This document shows, piece after piece, positions 9,506 through 20,965 of a stretch of 64,000 bases of DNA; within the stretch, counting starts at the first letter, position 1; the number at the start of each line of letters is the position of its first letter. The DNA comes from Siphonodentalium dalli (lineage: Eukaryota > Mollusca > Scaphopoda > Gadilida > Siphonodentaliidae), in the NCBI GenBank assembly GCA_032622095.1, contig CP136065.1, positions 42,879,503 through 42,943,502 on the forward strand, read 5' to 3'. The translations under genes were made by a program, and so were the position numbers. The notes below the pieces were generated by a model, which saw nothing but the letters and a program-made list of their open reading frames with translations, did not search any database and had not been told where the DNA came from.

Positions 9506-11246
9506 TGGTGACAAATTCAGCTATAGTAGGGCTACTACATGTATAATATGTTGTAAAGAAGGCATGTGTATTGGGATGGCACATACATGTAAGGGCAGTT
9601 TGGGGGGGGGGGTCTGCAGAGCACATTACCCATGTGGTATCAATATATTGATCTTCTGAAAAAGTCCTCCAATAATGCTTGTTATACTGTATATATATTT
9701 CGTTTTTGTTTCAATGTTTAAACCTGGCATTGCCAGATAGCTACTGTGGCTATTGAATGGTTTATTAAAACTTCCATAAAAAAAAAATGTCTTTATATTT
9801 GACAATTTAGTTCTTATATTTCACTGGAATGTTCTTCTAAGTTGAGTTGTAAAACATACATATTCGATTTACAACAAAAAATTCACCCCTATGCAATTAG
9901 TTTTTGTTGCAATGGTTACGAAATTACCAGTTAATAGCTTTGAACGACATTATTTTTACAAATTTATCATGCTGACCACGAGTTCGACATGTCAATATTG
10001 CATCGATTTTAAACTTCGCGGTTACTAAAATGAAAATAGTAGAACAGCCAATCAGCGTCCAGTATTCTAATCGAGGTCATTTCACAATGAATATTTAAAT
10101 GAGGGGCCGTGCGACTTGTGAAAAAAAAAAAAAAAGTTGGAATTATCGACAGATTTCTCCTCTATAGAAATTGATTACTGACAATGTGTTGATTTGTACG
10201 AGTAAATAAATTATTAGCCGACAAGAAATTTAGTTGATCGTTTGACCGATTATTAATGATAGTAAACTGTATGGGTGGTGAATTTAGAGACGAGTGGCGT
10301 CCATTGCTGCTGAGTCGGATCAAATCGGAAAAATACACTCTCCGGAGACAATATTCGGTGGTTAAAATTTAATCAAATGCAACGTGTATGAATGTTTCTG
10401 ATGGGAGTTTGTGGTATTTATTGAAAGATGAATTCTTTGCCGATCCATCCGTGTATATATCGTTATCATTACTGGGGTGAATGGGCTAAATTTGTGCGAC
10501 TCCCGAGCGATGGTGAAACGTTGAATTTCTACAGAGCCCCTTGTCTATATAATGTTCCATTAACGCGAAGAAGGCGCGTATAGAGGGCGGCGTATATGGG
10601 CAGTGCAAAAAGGGGGGGCGGACAGCGGAGCGCGTTACAGGCCCCTGTGGTCCTGGGGGTTGCAGAGGTCGACCAATATCTGCTGGATTATACACGTTGT
10701 TAGAAAGTCGGCGTTTTTGATTGTCTAGCCGCAACTTACCACGCACCATGCATCTGTGACCCGGCTGTGACGTGGGATTTTGTATATTTCGACTGTGATT
10801 GACACGGAAACTTGTTAGTTTCGATTCCGTGTTTCGATGTCTTGTTGATTGTGCATTTGTGAATTGTAGGAAGTATTCTTCCTAGTATTGTTCAAATTGC
10901 TTTACTATTAAAAGTAAAAATGCCACATAACTTAGCAACTTTGAGCTTTAATAATGTGCATATAATAAAAGAAATACATACAGGTTGTTATTTGAATACA
11001 TGAAACATCTCATTCGTGTCGGGAAAGAAACATCAAATTTTCACTCGTGGCTTGCAGCCGCTCGTGAAAATTCTATATTTCTCTCCAGACACTCATGATA
11101 TATTTCGGTATTCAAACAAAAAATGTAGGTATTCTCCATTTATTGATTCATTGTGCATCACCGGAAATCATTACATATGTCACCATGATTGCATCATTTT
11201 GATAATGCTAATTAGTTGTGGCAGAGTATAGTTTGAGTGCACTCAC

Positions 11247-11477
11247 CACAACATTCGCCCCTGTTGAAAATTCGCACACTCTTGATGACGTAAATTGCAA
11301 GGAGATCCACAATCCACCAGGGGTTCGCATTGACTGATTTGCTGTGCGTGCATTGTGCGACAGAATTCACGTAATAGGTGGTAGCCGTATTTCCATCAAC
11401 AGCGAGCGTGGCTGGACCATCGTGGGTACTTGACTGGTGTGCAGGTTTATTCAGCGCCAGGTTTTGAGAAGCGAACG
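11247..11477 (-). CDS. F-type lectin (fucolectin) domain exon, N-terminal half
   Basis: Minus-strand exon between acceptor TTTATGTTCCAG (exon starts at 11477) and donor GTGAGT (11246-11241), with phase-1 introns on both sides. It encodes about 77 residues beginning AFASQNLALNKPAHQSST. Features of the F5/8-type fucolectin (FTP) family are the ALNKPA.QSS start, AVDGN, a Cys-Thr-His in QCTHSK, the NPWWIVDL core and the closing NRGECC; the usual Asp after NRG is Glu here. His in QCTHSK and Arg in NRGECC sit close to the positions of the fucose-binding His and first Arg; the second Arg would be in the next exon. AFA before the domain looks like a signal-peptidase site, so the protein is probably secreted and binds fucosylated glycans. 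The next exon (GERL half) was not found below 11247. The first exon may be 48793-48856. No stop or frameshift is seen. Confidence 0.85.
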
Positions 11478-11529
11478 CTGGAACATAAAAACAACCGATG
11501 TATCGCCCATTTTGTTTTAAGGAACACAT

Positions 11530-13120
11530 TTAGAGGAGTAGATTAAGTCCAATTTCCAAGGCAATTGTTCAATTTGTGACTAAAGCATGAAACTTTGCAC
11601 ATATTTGCATATTCACATACTAATTGATATTAGATATGGAGCCACGATGAAATTTCACTTTAATCCCTCTTTTAAAGGGTTATCCATATTTAAAGAGCAT
11701 TTCGTGATTACATAATTTATTAAATGTCGCAATTTATCTTACCATCAAACATTCTATTTAAAATTCGGATTCTTCCAGATATAGTGCCACATTTTTAGGG
11801 GAAAATTGGAACTCCCGTCAAAATGGCAGCATGAAGTGGAATATTTGACTTTTTTTCCACTCTGACAAATCTGGTTTTGAACTCAACAAGCCTTGAGATA
11901 GCGTGTTTGTCATTTTCAGAATGAGGTCACCAGGGGTAAATTTTTTTATGCTAAACCGCACAACGGACTAGCATCACTAAATTCATCTCTGGGGCAATCA
12001 TTCTGCTTAGGCCTCATCTTCTGTGATGTATGTATAGTCTCAATATCAAATTATATAATATTTGACTTTTTGTTTCACTAATACCCGAGTCTTCTTGATC
12101 AGTTTCTGCTGTTTGGCACTGGTTCATAATTGTTAGTTTATTTTTGTATGTTTCATCTTAACGGATCATTGGAGCAATGAAATGTGCCATTCATGAGGTC
12201 CCAGCCCCTTCCGATCCCTCAAAAATTAGATTTTATAGAACTCGGTATGAAATTTCATAAAAAAATCAGCGTTAGGATTCTAGTCATATTTTAACAAGAA
12301 AAGGACAGAACTGTGCAAACTAAATGAGACTTACAATTACTTATGAATATTTCAAGACAATGGAACCAAACTTGTCACTTGGGCTGAAAATGGCTGTCAA
12401 AATGGCGACCAAAACCTCGGGAAATGGTAAATATTGGCATACCATGTAATCGCTTACTCGTTGTGACCGGTGAATAATATTGTCTATTCTGTCTTATATA
12501 CATTGAATTCTAACATTTCTAATGCACATTGGTTAAGTGTTACTAATGTAATCACTGATATTACCAGACATATTGGATTTTTCTATCACAAATTTGACCT
12601 CAAAATCGACAAAAAATTACTTTTCAGGTTTGTACCTTTATTCAAGTAAATGGAACTATCTTTGGTATCAAATATGTTTGTTGTTTTGATCTGTCTTAAA
12701 CGTGTCACACAGATGTGTTTTTAGACAACATTAATCAAGATGGCGTTCAAAATGGCAACGAAATTAGTTTTTTACATATATCCCGAACATTAATCTCTAT
12801 CCCGAAGAGGTAGCAAATGGTGACTCACTTGGTTAGTAACCATGATACTTAATCCACTGATACATGTATCATTTTCGTTGTCTCAGCGCCTTCTGAGGCA
12901 AGACAAATTCATTTTAAACGATGTATTCTAAAAAAATGTTTTCTAAAAAAAATCTTTTGAATTCTGGCCATATCTTTTAAACGAAATGGGCAGAATGTCT
13001 CAACGGAACGGAGTGAAACCATACTTTGTGGCTACTCTCACCCTTTAGCATTAAAATCAAATTAATATATGGTGTATGTCAAAATGGCAGCCAGGGAGTG
13101 AATGTGTGGCCATAGATGAT
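11530..13120. other. No gene; degenerate CAAAATGG-bearing repeats
   Basis: No convincing exon. TCAAAATGGC(A/G) recurs at about 11818, 12397, 12748 (TTCAAAATGGCAACG) and 13078, each with loosely similar surroundings (responses such as TGGGCTGAAAATGG and long A/T runs), suggesting an old ~350-450-bp tandem repeat. If the lectin exons form one gene, this lies just inside its large intron. Confidence 0.4.
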
Positions 13121-13124
13121 GTGA

Positions 13125-14040
13125 ATTGTTTTACATGGAGTTATTGTATGGTCATGAGTAGTGCGAAGGAGTTGCTATATGGTGATGTGTGGTGTGTCCA
13201 TGGTGAGATGTATAGATATACAAGGGGTGACTCTGGCCATGTGTGAGAATAGCTATACAAGGATTGTTTGTATGGCTATTGAAGTGGCGTATGGGCATAC
13301 CGATAGTAGCTATATGGCCATATGTGTGTTGTTTATGTATAAAATGTATATAGAGTGACTGTATGGTCATATGTGTGATATACGTGCGGACATTGGCTGA
13401 CTATTGTCAGGTATGGGTGTATGTGTATACATATGTTGGATGTATGACCACGTGTGGCTTTATGAATACACAGGGAGTTGTTGTATGCTTATGTGTAATG
13501 TATATAGGTGTACATGGAATGACTGTGCGGTCATGATTGTTGAAGTGTATATGCATACCTGGAGTATAGCTGGATGGCCATTGGCGGCGTTTTGGGTATA
13601 TATGAAGTGTCATTGCGTTCATAGTTGTATATGTAATATATATGCATCTCTGTAGTGGCTGTATTGTCAATGGTTGATGTATAGATATACAAAAAGTAGC
13701 TGCATGATCATTGATGGGGTGTGTGCGTATGCATCGAGTGACTGAATTGTCATGGGCAAGGTGTATTTGCAAATCTGGAGTGTACGAATGGTCATGGTAT
13801 ATCCATTGGTGAGGTGTATATAACTGGGTCGACTGCATGACCAATGTGGAGGTGCTGTGCGTTGTTCTGCTATATCTAGCAGGTATGTACAGTCAATGAT
13901 GAGGTGTCGATATATACCTGGAGTGATTCTATAATAGGTATTGGTATGGCGTGTATGTAAATTGTATATATTTACTGTATATATGGCCATGGGTGTGGCC
14001 AATATGAATACAGGGAGTGACTAAATGGTGAGGTGAATTG
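13125..14040. repeat. Degenerate ~55-60-bp minisatellite
   Basis: Repeated loosely as GGAGTGACTGTATGGTCATG, then GTG.(A/G)GTGTATA, then TATAC(A/C)(A/T)GGAGT. More than a dozen units can be followed, each with several substitutions or indels. Its purine/TG bias explains a stack of unrelated ORFs on both strands between 13152 and 14002, which are not genes. Confidence 0.8.
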
Positions 14041-14254
14041 GTAAAAAAAATGAGTAACCCCATGATCTCGAATGTTGTGCATGGGTATATACAGCGAGTG
14101 GCTGAATTGTCTTGAGTGAGAGTGTATTCAAGCCTGGAATTTTAGTAAACACATTGATGTGCAAACCTACGCTGCAAATGTAACATGTTGTATTATCACT
14201 ACATATATAGAATGCGAAGACTCGTCTGAGCCACCGACCCACGGGACGAACCAC

Positions 14255-14272
14255 CCCCCCCCCCCCCCCATA
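14255..14272 (+). repeat. Poly(C) tract
   Basis: About 18 consecutive C. Comparable C or G runs occur at 8945, 9602, 36160, 36329, 41400 and 54146. They are possible places for assembly or polymerase length errors. Confidence 0.8.
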
Positions 14273-14489
14273 AAGAGAAATATCCACCGTTATTGTCATA
14301 CTCGGGATTATATCATTATATTGTTATAAGTGAAAAGATGTTGTACATATGAATTATTTTGTGTGTGATTATATTTTATGTTCATTTTGTGTAATACAAT
14401 TATGTGGGGAGAGAGACCATTTGTAAGTTGTAAAACTTGTGTCTCAATCCCGTTGCGATATTATTATGCAATAAAATATGTTTACACTA

Positions 14490-14705
14490 AGCCTGGAATG
14501 TGTGAAAGTGGCCATGTGTGCGGAGCATTGGTATATGTAAAATGGTTGTATGGCCATCGGTGAGGTGTATATATATATATACCCGGAGTGACTATATGGT
14601 TACGGTTGCAGTGCATATGTATATCTTGAGTAGATATATGGTCATGGATGTGGCAAATATATATACGGGGAGTGATTGTATGGCCAAATTGAGTCCTGTC
14701 GATAT
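14490..14705. repeat. Second block of the same minisatellite
   Basis: Units with GTATGGCCATCGGTGAGGTG, ATATACCCGGAGTGACTATA and TATATGGTCATGGATGTGGC match those at 13.1-14.0 kb. The block is separated from the first by about 450 bp of other sequence including the poly(C) tract. Confidence 0.75.
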
Positions 14706-14769
14706 GTAACGTCATTTTCAGTACGTCATGTTGGTGTGAAGTTAGATTGAAGTTCGAAGTTATAAATTC

Positions 14770-15720
14770 AGTTCGAAATTCAAACACTATTTTATTACCT
14801 CAATGGATTCTGATTCCGTAACCGGAATCAAACATTCATGATGTAAAAAACACAATATCTCCCCACCTCGCCATTGTGAACGCCAAAAAACATAAGAATC
14901 CGTCCATTGGTTGCAAATTATTGCAGAATATAAACGATACATATAAAATATTTTAAAGGGTACTGTACGCCATTTTCAATAAATTCCCGATAATAACAAC
15001 GATCTATATCGATAATATATATATAAAAATAAGTAATTCGAGTCGAAGATGTATTCTGTAAACTGTCAGGTTAATAGGTCATCTTAAAATGAAAGTTAAT
15101 AATTTGATATAAATTTAATTTATGGCTGGAGCCTACAAGACGTAATCAAATTAATTAACAGATAGTGGATTGGGAAACGCGTGGCATACATGATCGTGTA
15201 AAATATGTTGATACAGGGCGCAAACCCAATCCACTCACTGGCTAGTGACTATACAATAACTTAAATGAGTATATGGGACTAGTATGCATATAATATAACA
15301 TTCATTTTATACATTTTCTTGAAAACTGTACAAAAATTACTCGACAACGACAATTTGTATTTTCGCATTCCAACTAATCTGCCATCCGTAACAGTACTTC
15401 GTACTCAACAGACTTTCAAATAAGTATCCCTTTAAAATACGTAGACAAATATGTGCTGTCGAGTGTAAACGTTGAGAAATTTACTGAAATCAGCCAATTT
15501 CATCATGTTTATTTCATAATTCCATCCACAGAATACCGCCCAACACATGTCGATTTCAAATTCGGCGGATATATGGTCACTAACCTCGGTCACGTGATGT
15601 GTAACGAAACACTCACAACAAACGCAAATTTTCGCTTCTGATGCTTATTTCTCGAAAACAACAAATATTCGTGTTGTGCCATATCAGCGAAGGAAGAATT
15701 ATATCTTGCTTGTGTCGCTG
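14770..15720 (-). repeat. Dispersed repeat, copy A (interrupted)
   Basis: The reverse complement of 45160-45690 aligns to this stretch outside an insertion: TTACCTCAATGGATTCTGAT and ATAAGAATCCG.CCA on one side, then GTAAACGTTGAGAAA.TTACTGAAAT, TCATCATGTTTATTTCATAA, TCGGTCACGTG and TTATTTCTCGAAAACAACAA on the other. Copy A lacks about 65 bp of copy B after GAAAT(C/T)AGC. Conservation of runs of 20 or more bases in a non-coding element suggests moderate age. No TIR or poly(A) was assigned. Confidence 0.8.
14953..15435. mobile_element. TTAA-flanked MITE inside the dispersed repeat
   Basis: Bounded by TTAA at 14953-14956 and 15432-15435, with inverted ends AGGGTACTG and AGTATCCCT (one-base difference). 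The sister repeat at 45506-45509 has a single TTAA at the same point (TACGTATG-TTTAAAC), i.e. an empty site. TTAA target choice and a clean ~480-bp insertion fit the piggyBac group. It has no coding capacity, so it needs a transposase in trans. Confidence 0.75.
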
Positions 15721-17040
15721 TAAAATAGGATGTTTATAGTGCGTAATCAACCTATTTGAAGGCGATATATTCATTTTTCGTCGGGATAAAAAAGGTGGTA
15801 GAAGACTTCAGCGACATGCTGATAACTGAAATGCAACGTCATGCGTTTCTGATTGACACGAATTCGAAAGTGTGTGCAAGGATAACAGGAGAAGAGGAAA
15901 TGCCAGACAAGAGCTCGACGTAATAACAAGATCGTCTGGTTATTTTTTGGTATCAATCCATTCCAAGCATGTGGGATCACTTTGCCAACAATTTGCCCCC
16001 GTCCCCGATAAAACAAACTTACAAACTGGAATTATAGAATGAAATTCAATCAAACGAAATTACTGTGATAATTTAGGAAGCACATGCACCATTCCACTTG
16101 ACATATTATATTTGACAATTAAATGAGTTTGAAAAACTCGTACATGTATGTTTAGCAAATTCTCTTTAAAATATCCATATACATTGTATGTGTGACCTGC
16201 CTGCAAATGATGCAAACGATTATCTATCCTAACCATCGGGCGCGACGAAGCGATCCAGTCGCTTTCGGTGTGAATATAAAATCGCGCGATTTGAACCTCT
16301 ACGGACGAGATAAAACGGCCGTGAAAATCGTGCCCAGTGCGAAAATACAGGAATCACCCCACCCCAATTTGTTCCTAGTTATCTTTACTGATTGGAAATT
16401 AGCAGACTCCACTTGGAAATTGTGGAAAGTTGTAGAAAATGTATATTCTGAATACATGGCTGTTATTTAGCTCAAATTACATGTTTAATCGGACTAAACT
16501 TAGAAAACATAATACCTAAAACTGAGGCGCACATTTTACAAATGCCGTCTACCAAGATCTCCAAGTGAAAATCTACACCGCCCTAGCTCAGGTGGTACTA
16601 ATGTTTTTTTCTACTATAGTTATGCGGCAATCGAAATAAGATCAGGTCGTTTCTCTCTCCATAGCAGATGTTATCTCGAAATTTCGAGATGTATGTCGCA
16701 ATGTGGAAATCTTATTATTTTTTTTGTTATGTTCTAAATCAGCCACCGTATGGACGCATACACCCAGAAAACGGAAAAAATAACTTTCGCACAAAACGGT
16801 AATAAGTATCAATTGGTTAAGAAAGGTCCACCATCGATCTATATATGCTATATGGTCAAGTATAAACAACGCGAGGAATTGTAATGGCTGATGTCAATGC
16901 CCGACTAAATAACTTCCACGTTGAAGTTGCGTATAGCTTTTAACGGCACGCCATGCAGAGACATACATGTAGCAGGAAATGTCCCATGTGGTGCCATGCA
17001 TGTGTGTTTTCAAAAGTAGCCAAGACACTATGTGGACAAT
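15721..17040. other. No recognisable gene
   Basis: I see no exon with a family signature on either strand. A 92-codon plus-strand frame (16192-16470) and an 81-codon minus-strand frame (15771-16016) show no domain. GC is a little higher at 16230-16340 (GGGCGCGACGAAGCG, CGCGCGATTTGAACC) than in the flanks. Confidence 0.4.
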
Positions 17041-17059
17041 TGTACCAACATAATGTTAC

Positions 17060-17284
17060 ACATAAGGCATCAAAATTATTACTATGAATACTTGGTGATA
17101 GTTTTGAGTTATAACATGCCCCTAAGGTTTTATCCAGTTTGTTTTTAAATTCGCTATAGCATGCTTAAGCATACCCAAAAAAAATTCAACCCAAACAAAT
17201 CTAAAAAAAAAAAATACTTTTAGGGCCGATTTTACAGACCGTAAATTAGGGCCTATGAGATCGGCCCCTGGTACTGAAATGGTT
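17060..17284 (+). repeat. Relative of the 30.15-kb MITE, one end preserved
   Basis: Reverse-complement alignment with 30154-30365: GCATCAAAATTATTACTATGAATACTTGG, ATAACATGCCCCTA, and GGGCCGATTTTACAGACCGT followed by CTGGTACTGAAATGGTTAA. The right end (TTAA at 17281-17284) matches the CTGGCACTGAAAG-GTTAA terminus of the 30-kb element. The other end is decayed. Confidence 0.7.
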
Positions 17285-18320
17285 AAGAAATGAATGCCCA
17301 ACCGTTCATCTTTGTATAATAAAATGTCATCTCTCTGGTGTTGACAAAAGATGTTTCAGTCAGGTGGGATTTAATTTAATACACAGGGCAAACCTGTATT
17401 TCCTGTTATGAATATACTATAGTCCCTCTCTCTCTCCCATGGTCGGCATAATGCATGGCAAATAACGGAACAACTAACCGGACATAAATAGTGTTAGAAT
17501 ATTCTCTCAGTGTTAACACTATACAGGCGGATAAATTAAGAAGCAATAAGGCCAGACTTTTTTTCCAGAAGCCCTAACATTCCTAATGTGAGGCCACAAT
17601 ATTTCGAACTTGTCCGAAATCCCAACTATTATAGGACATCATTGTTCAAAATTCAGTTTCGATTAAAATGTTCAAACAGAATATTAAAATTAGGCCCCAA
17701 CCGACCAGACAAATATCACATAGTCTTTGTAAATTATAAATACGTCATCTTGTGTTCATATTGCACCTATATCACCCAAGGGACAGCAGGAAGAAGTCCA
17801 GATAGGTCATGCTGCTCCTGTGCAATAATATAATTTGGTTTGATATCGTGTTAGTGTTTTATATCGTATTGTGCCAACAGCCATGTGTATCAGAAACGAG
17901 CTGACCAATCAAAAATAGTATATTATTATTATTTTGAAGGGGTTTTTATCCAGCCCGCAAGCAATTAAAGGAAATAACAATGAGTGATGATTGCCGACTG
18001 ATTTTATCTAGTATTCTTTCCGTGTAAAACAAGAGAGTGTGCGTTTTATGATTACTAACATTTATTCGGTGGGTAGTCCTTTAGAGAGTGTGATTCAGAT
18101 TTTTTCAAATGCTGTCACCAAGTAAAATAGGGGAGGAAATAATGCTTGAAACAGAAACCATATTCATGTGACCCCAATTTGTTTAGGGAACCTATGTGAT
18201 TGGGATTCAGATCTGATTAATGTAGTCATTGGTCTGTGCGATTCCGTACTTTTTCATTAACATATTCACAGACAGTTCTCAAAGCTTCTCGAATAAATTG
18301 ACCACAGCGATTACTCTGTG

Positions 18321-18772
18321 TTAATCCTTTACCCAACAAAACGGCCAAAAACGGCCAAATAAAGCTTTAACAGCCTAAAATATCTTCGGTCTGTCTCCAT
18401 AACACAAATTTGGATATCATTGGAACCGGTTCATTGACCACATTGTGATGGTTACAGTTATACCCTATGCCAATGCATTCTCTTATATATGCGACCATAG
18501 GTCGCCTCGCATATATAAGAGAATGCATTGGCCTAAAAAAATATTTTTAAACACTTTTTACCATTTTTTCTTACATTCTTTAACAATTTTTTTATTTTTT
18601 CTTACATTTTTAACATTTTTTATAATATTTTTCTACATTCTTTGACAATTTTATCTTTTTTAATATGTGTTAAGCCAATGCATTCTCTTATATATGCGAG
18701 GCGACCTATGGTCGACTCGCATAGATAAGAGAATGCATTGGCACAGGGCCGTTATGTTGGGTAAAGGGTTAA
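18321..18772. mobile_element. Double-hairpin TTAA MITE, copy 1
   Basis: TTAA at 18321-18324 and 18769-18772. Inverted ends TCCTTTACCCAACAAAAC and TGTTGGGTAAAGG. Inside are two palindromes, 18469-18532 and 18674-18742, that are reverse complements of one another and each almost self-complementary (GCCAATGCATTCTCTTATAT...). Between them is a T-rich spacer with TTTTTACCATTTTTTCTTACATT-type repeats, longer here (~140 bp) than in copies 2 and 3. The first palindrome has lost part of its GTCGAC loop. The ends and TTAA duplication place it with piggyBac-type non-autonomous elements. Confidence 0.85.
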
Positions 18773-18899
18773 TCTTTGTTTGACCGATTGAGGTTGTGAT
18801 TTTATCAACTGGAGACAAAACGAGTATGGAATTCAACACATTGTCCATTCCAAACATTAATTGAAACTATACTATTCAATTTCGAACCATTTGAACCGT

Positions 18900-19110
18900 T
18901 CAATATTGATATATCATATGCATGGAGACACTAACTCAGTGTGAATGTTCATTGCTTCAATGACGTATATAACCGGGCTTAGACCATGTAGTATTACACG
19001 TTAAGTTATGGGTGAGGTCGTTGAAACGACAATAAAATTAAAAATTAACTAAAGATATTGATGAAAGCACTGACTCAGTATGGGTGTTCATTGCTTCATT
19101 TGGCGTGAAT
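18900..19110. repeat. Short degenerate tandem pair
   Basis: CACTAACTCAGTGTGAATGTTCATTGCTTCAATG (around 18928-18962) and CACTGACTCAGTATGGGTGTTCATTGCTTCATTTGG (around 19069-19103) are two related units about 140 bp apart. No function is apparent. Confidence 0.5.
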
Positions 19111-19764
19111 AAATTCTCATTTTTTTTCCAAATGGCCATGTATCGATCGGAATGGCACATTGATATTCTCTCAATTCAGAATATGCTTGAAAATCGGTCC
19201 CGATTTTCGACTGTGTCTGGTTTCAAACACGCACCGACCTCGTCGAGCTCAGACTGCCATGTTGCATCGGATGGTACTCGCGACCTGTTCACATCGGCTA
19301 TGAAGAAATAATTGAAAAACAAACCTTTTGAATGTGATTCTGGCCATGCTTTTGAACGGAAATGAGTAGAACTCTGAAACTGAACTTAGAGGAGTATATT
19401 AATGTGCCTACTCTGACCCAGTAACATGTGTAACCATTATAGGTAAGTGGGTGTCAGACCAGGTAACACGTTTATCGGGATAGGCATTCCCACACCTATA
19501 GCACACTAGAATGACAGAGAAATATCCAGCGTAATGCACTGGCATGTGGACCAGATGGCCTTTTAGAAAGTAGGAGTGAAAACTGCTTATTAACATCAAA
19601 ATCTGGTCCATTGGAATCAAGATTGTTTGACTTGTGTCAGGAAAACCGTTTCCTCCATTGTGTATATAAAAGGATACCAGGATGCAGAACTATCGGACAT
19701 TACCTCCCAATCGATTAAACCATATATTTGAGTTAATGTGGAATGTGATAGCTACCAAAGACCA

Positions 19765-20000
19765 TACATTCATGTTATATATACATAAACACCACACAAA
19801 TGACCATGTATCCACCTCATCCATGACCACGCATACTATCACACTTGGGTTTATCCGTTAACCACACACATGACTATACAGACATGTGTCACCATTCAGG
19901 TACACCAGGTATAATAGTCACTTCCTATATACATATTCACCACATTCGCAATCATACAGTCGCTTCTGGTGTACGTATTCGCATCACCATTGCGTCGCAT
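19765..20000 (-). repeat. Inverted outlier of the 13-kb minisatellite
   Basis: ATGACCATGTATCCACCTCA, CATGACTATACAGACATGTG, CAGGTACACCAGGTATAATAGTCACTTCC and ATCATACAGTCGCTTC read, on the minus strand, like units of the 13.1-14.7-kb array (GGAGTGAC.GTATGGTCATG). About four to five units remain. Confidence 0.65.
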
Positions 20001-20199
20001 CAGTGCTATAATGTCGTAACCCACATTTTCAACTTTCCGAGAAAATGAATGTTGAAGTTTTCAGACAACATTTCTCCTAATGTTGACAAAGCATGACGTA
20101 TTGTTGTATTTATCCCAATGAAAACTGATATTAGCTGCCTATTGAACCACATATTTTTTTCTGTTTACTCCCTCCTTTTCTTTTAAAAAGCAATAACTT

Positions 20200-20965
20200 G
20201 TTTGGAGATACGACCTTTTGCGTACGCCAACGACGATTGGTTTCCGGGCTATAAGGAAGTTGTGCTAAAAAATACAGATTAAGCTAAATATGGTGGCAAT
20301 CGCATGTGTCTATAAACTAAAAATGTGCATCATCATACAGAAATTTGTGGAACAATCACAAAATTTAAATCACCAAATGATCACGTGACTAACATGGAGA
20401 TACGACCATATAGCACACATTTGAGAATTTACAAACACAAAACAGAAGTCACGTGGACAACCTGAAGCATCCGATTGGCTGCTGTTGGACATACGACCTT
20501 ATAGTACGAATAATTGTGAAGATCACTGGAGATACGACATTTGTGTCATTGGTTTGTGAGAATATTTGCCATCCAATGCAACAGTTTGACCCATCGAATT
20601 GGATTTTTTCTCACGATTCGTATGATATAAAATACTCATTTCCCGCCAAAATGGAGTTACGACATTAAAGCACTGATGCGACGGCGTCGCCTGAGAACTA
20701 TAATGTTGTAAGTCCATTTTTCCATTTTCCGAGAAAATTGAGTTTGATATTTTGGTAGGCTAGTTCCGTATATAAATAGTTCGTACATATTGGAAAATTC
20801 GACAATATAATGGATCACATCGATGTGTACTCTAAGTAGGAATTTCATGACCATTTTTTCACCCGATTGCGAGTAAATGACGAAAACGAGTTTGGAGATA
20901 CGACATTTTGCGTCAATAATCATCGTCGGGCTTCTGGATCATAATGTCGAAGGAGATACGACACT
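20200..20965. repeat. Cluster of GGAGATACGACxTT motifs
   Basis: GGAGATACGACC or a one-base variant occurs near 20206, 20397, 20489 (GGACATACGACC), 20529, 20651 (GGAGTTACGAC), 20894 and 20952; related TGTCGTAA or TTACGACATTATAG strings lie at 20013, 20705 and 29913. Around 20629-20715, CGCCAAAATGGAGTTACGACATTA and TATAATGTTGTAAGTCCATTTTTCC are partly inverted. I read this as remains of several terminal-repeat fragments of one family rather than binding sites. Confidence 0.5.

Larger units (their letters stand above)
7793..10657. mobile_element. 2.85-kb foldback DNA transposon with 8-bp target duplication (hAT-like)
   Basis: Arms 7801-8807 and 9657-10649 are near-identical inverted repeats of about 1 kb. 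The ends read CACAGGGGC(A/C)TGTAACGCGC. They are flanked by a perfect direct repeat, GTCCTGGG, at 7793-7800 and 10650-10657. An 8-bp duplication plus CA-starting, CAGGGG-containing ends fits the hAT superfamily; P-type elements also make 8-bp duplications and cannot be excluded. The ~850-bp loop has no transposase and is filled with other repeats, so the element is non-autonomous. Each arm carries a GCACTGCCC...TATACGCC...TACGCGCCTTCTTC module just inside the tip. High similarity of the arms implies recent movement or arm-to-arm conversion. Confidence 0.9.

Noticed and set aside
7793-10657. LTR or Polinton-type element
   Set aside because: Arms are inverted, not direct, target duplication is 8 bp and no integrase, polymerase or protease is present.
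13152-14002. Stacks of 60-145-codon ORFs on both strands
   Set aside because: They come from the degenerate minisatellite, read as His/Tyr/Thr-rich low complexity, and overlap each other on both strands.
18469-18742. Genuine miRNA genes at the hairpins
   Set aside because: Stems are transposon palindromes present in many copies; without small-RNA data a miRNA call cannot be supported.
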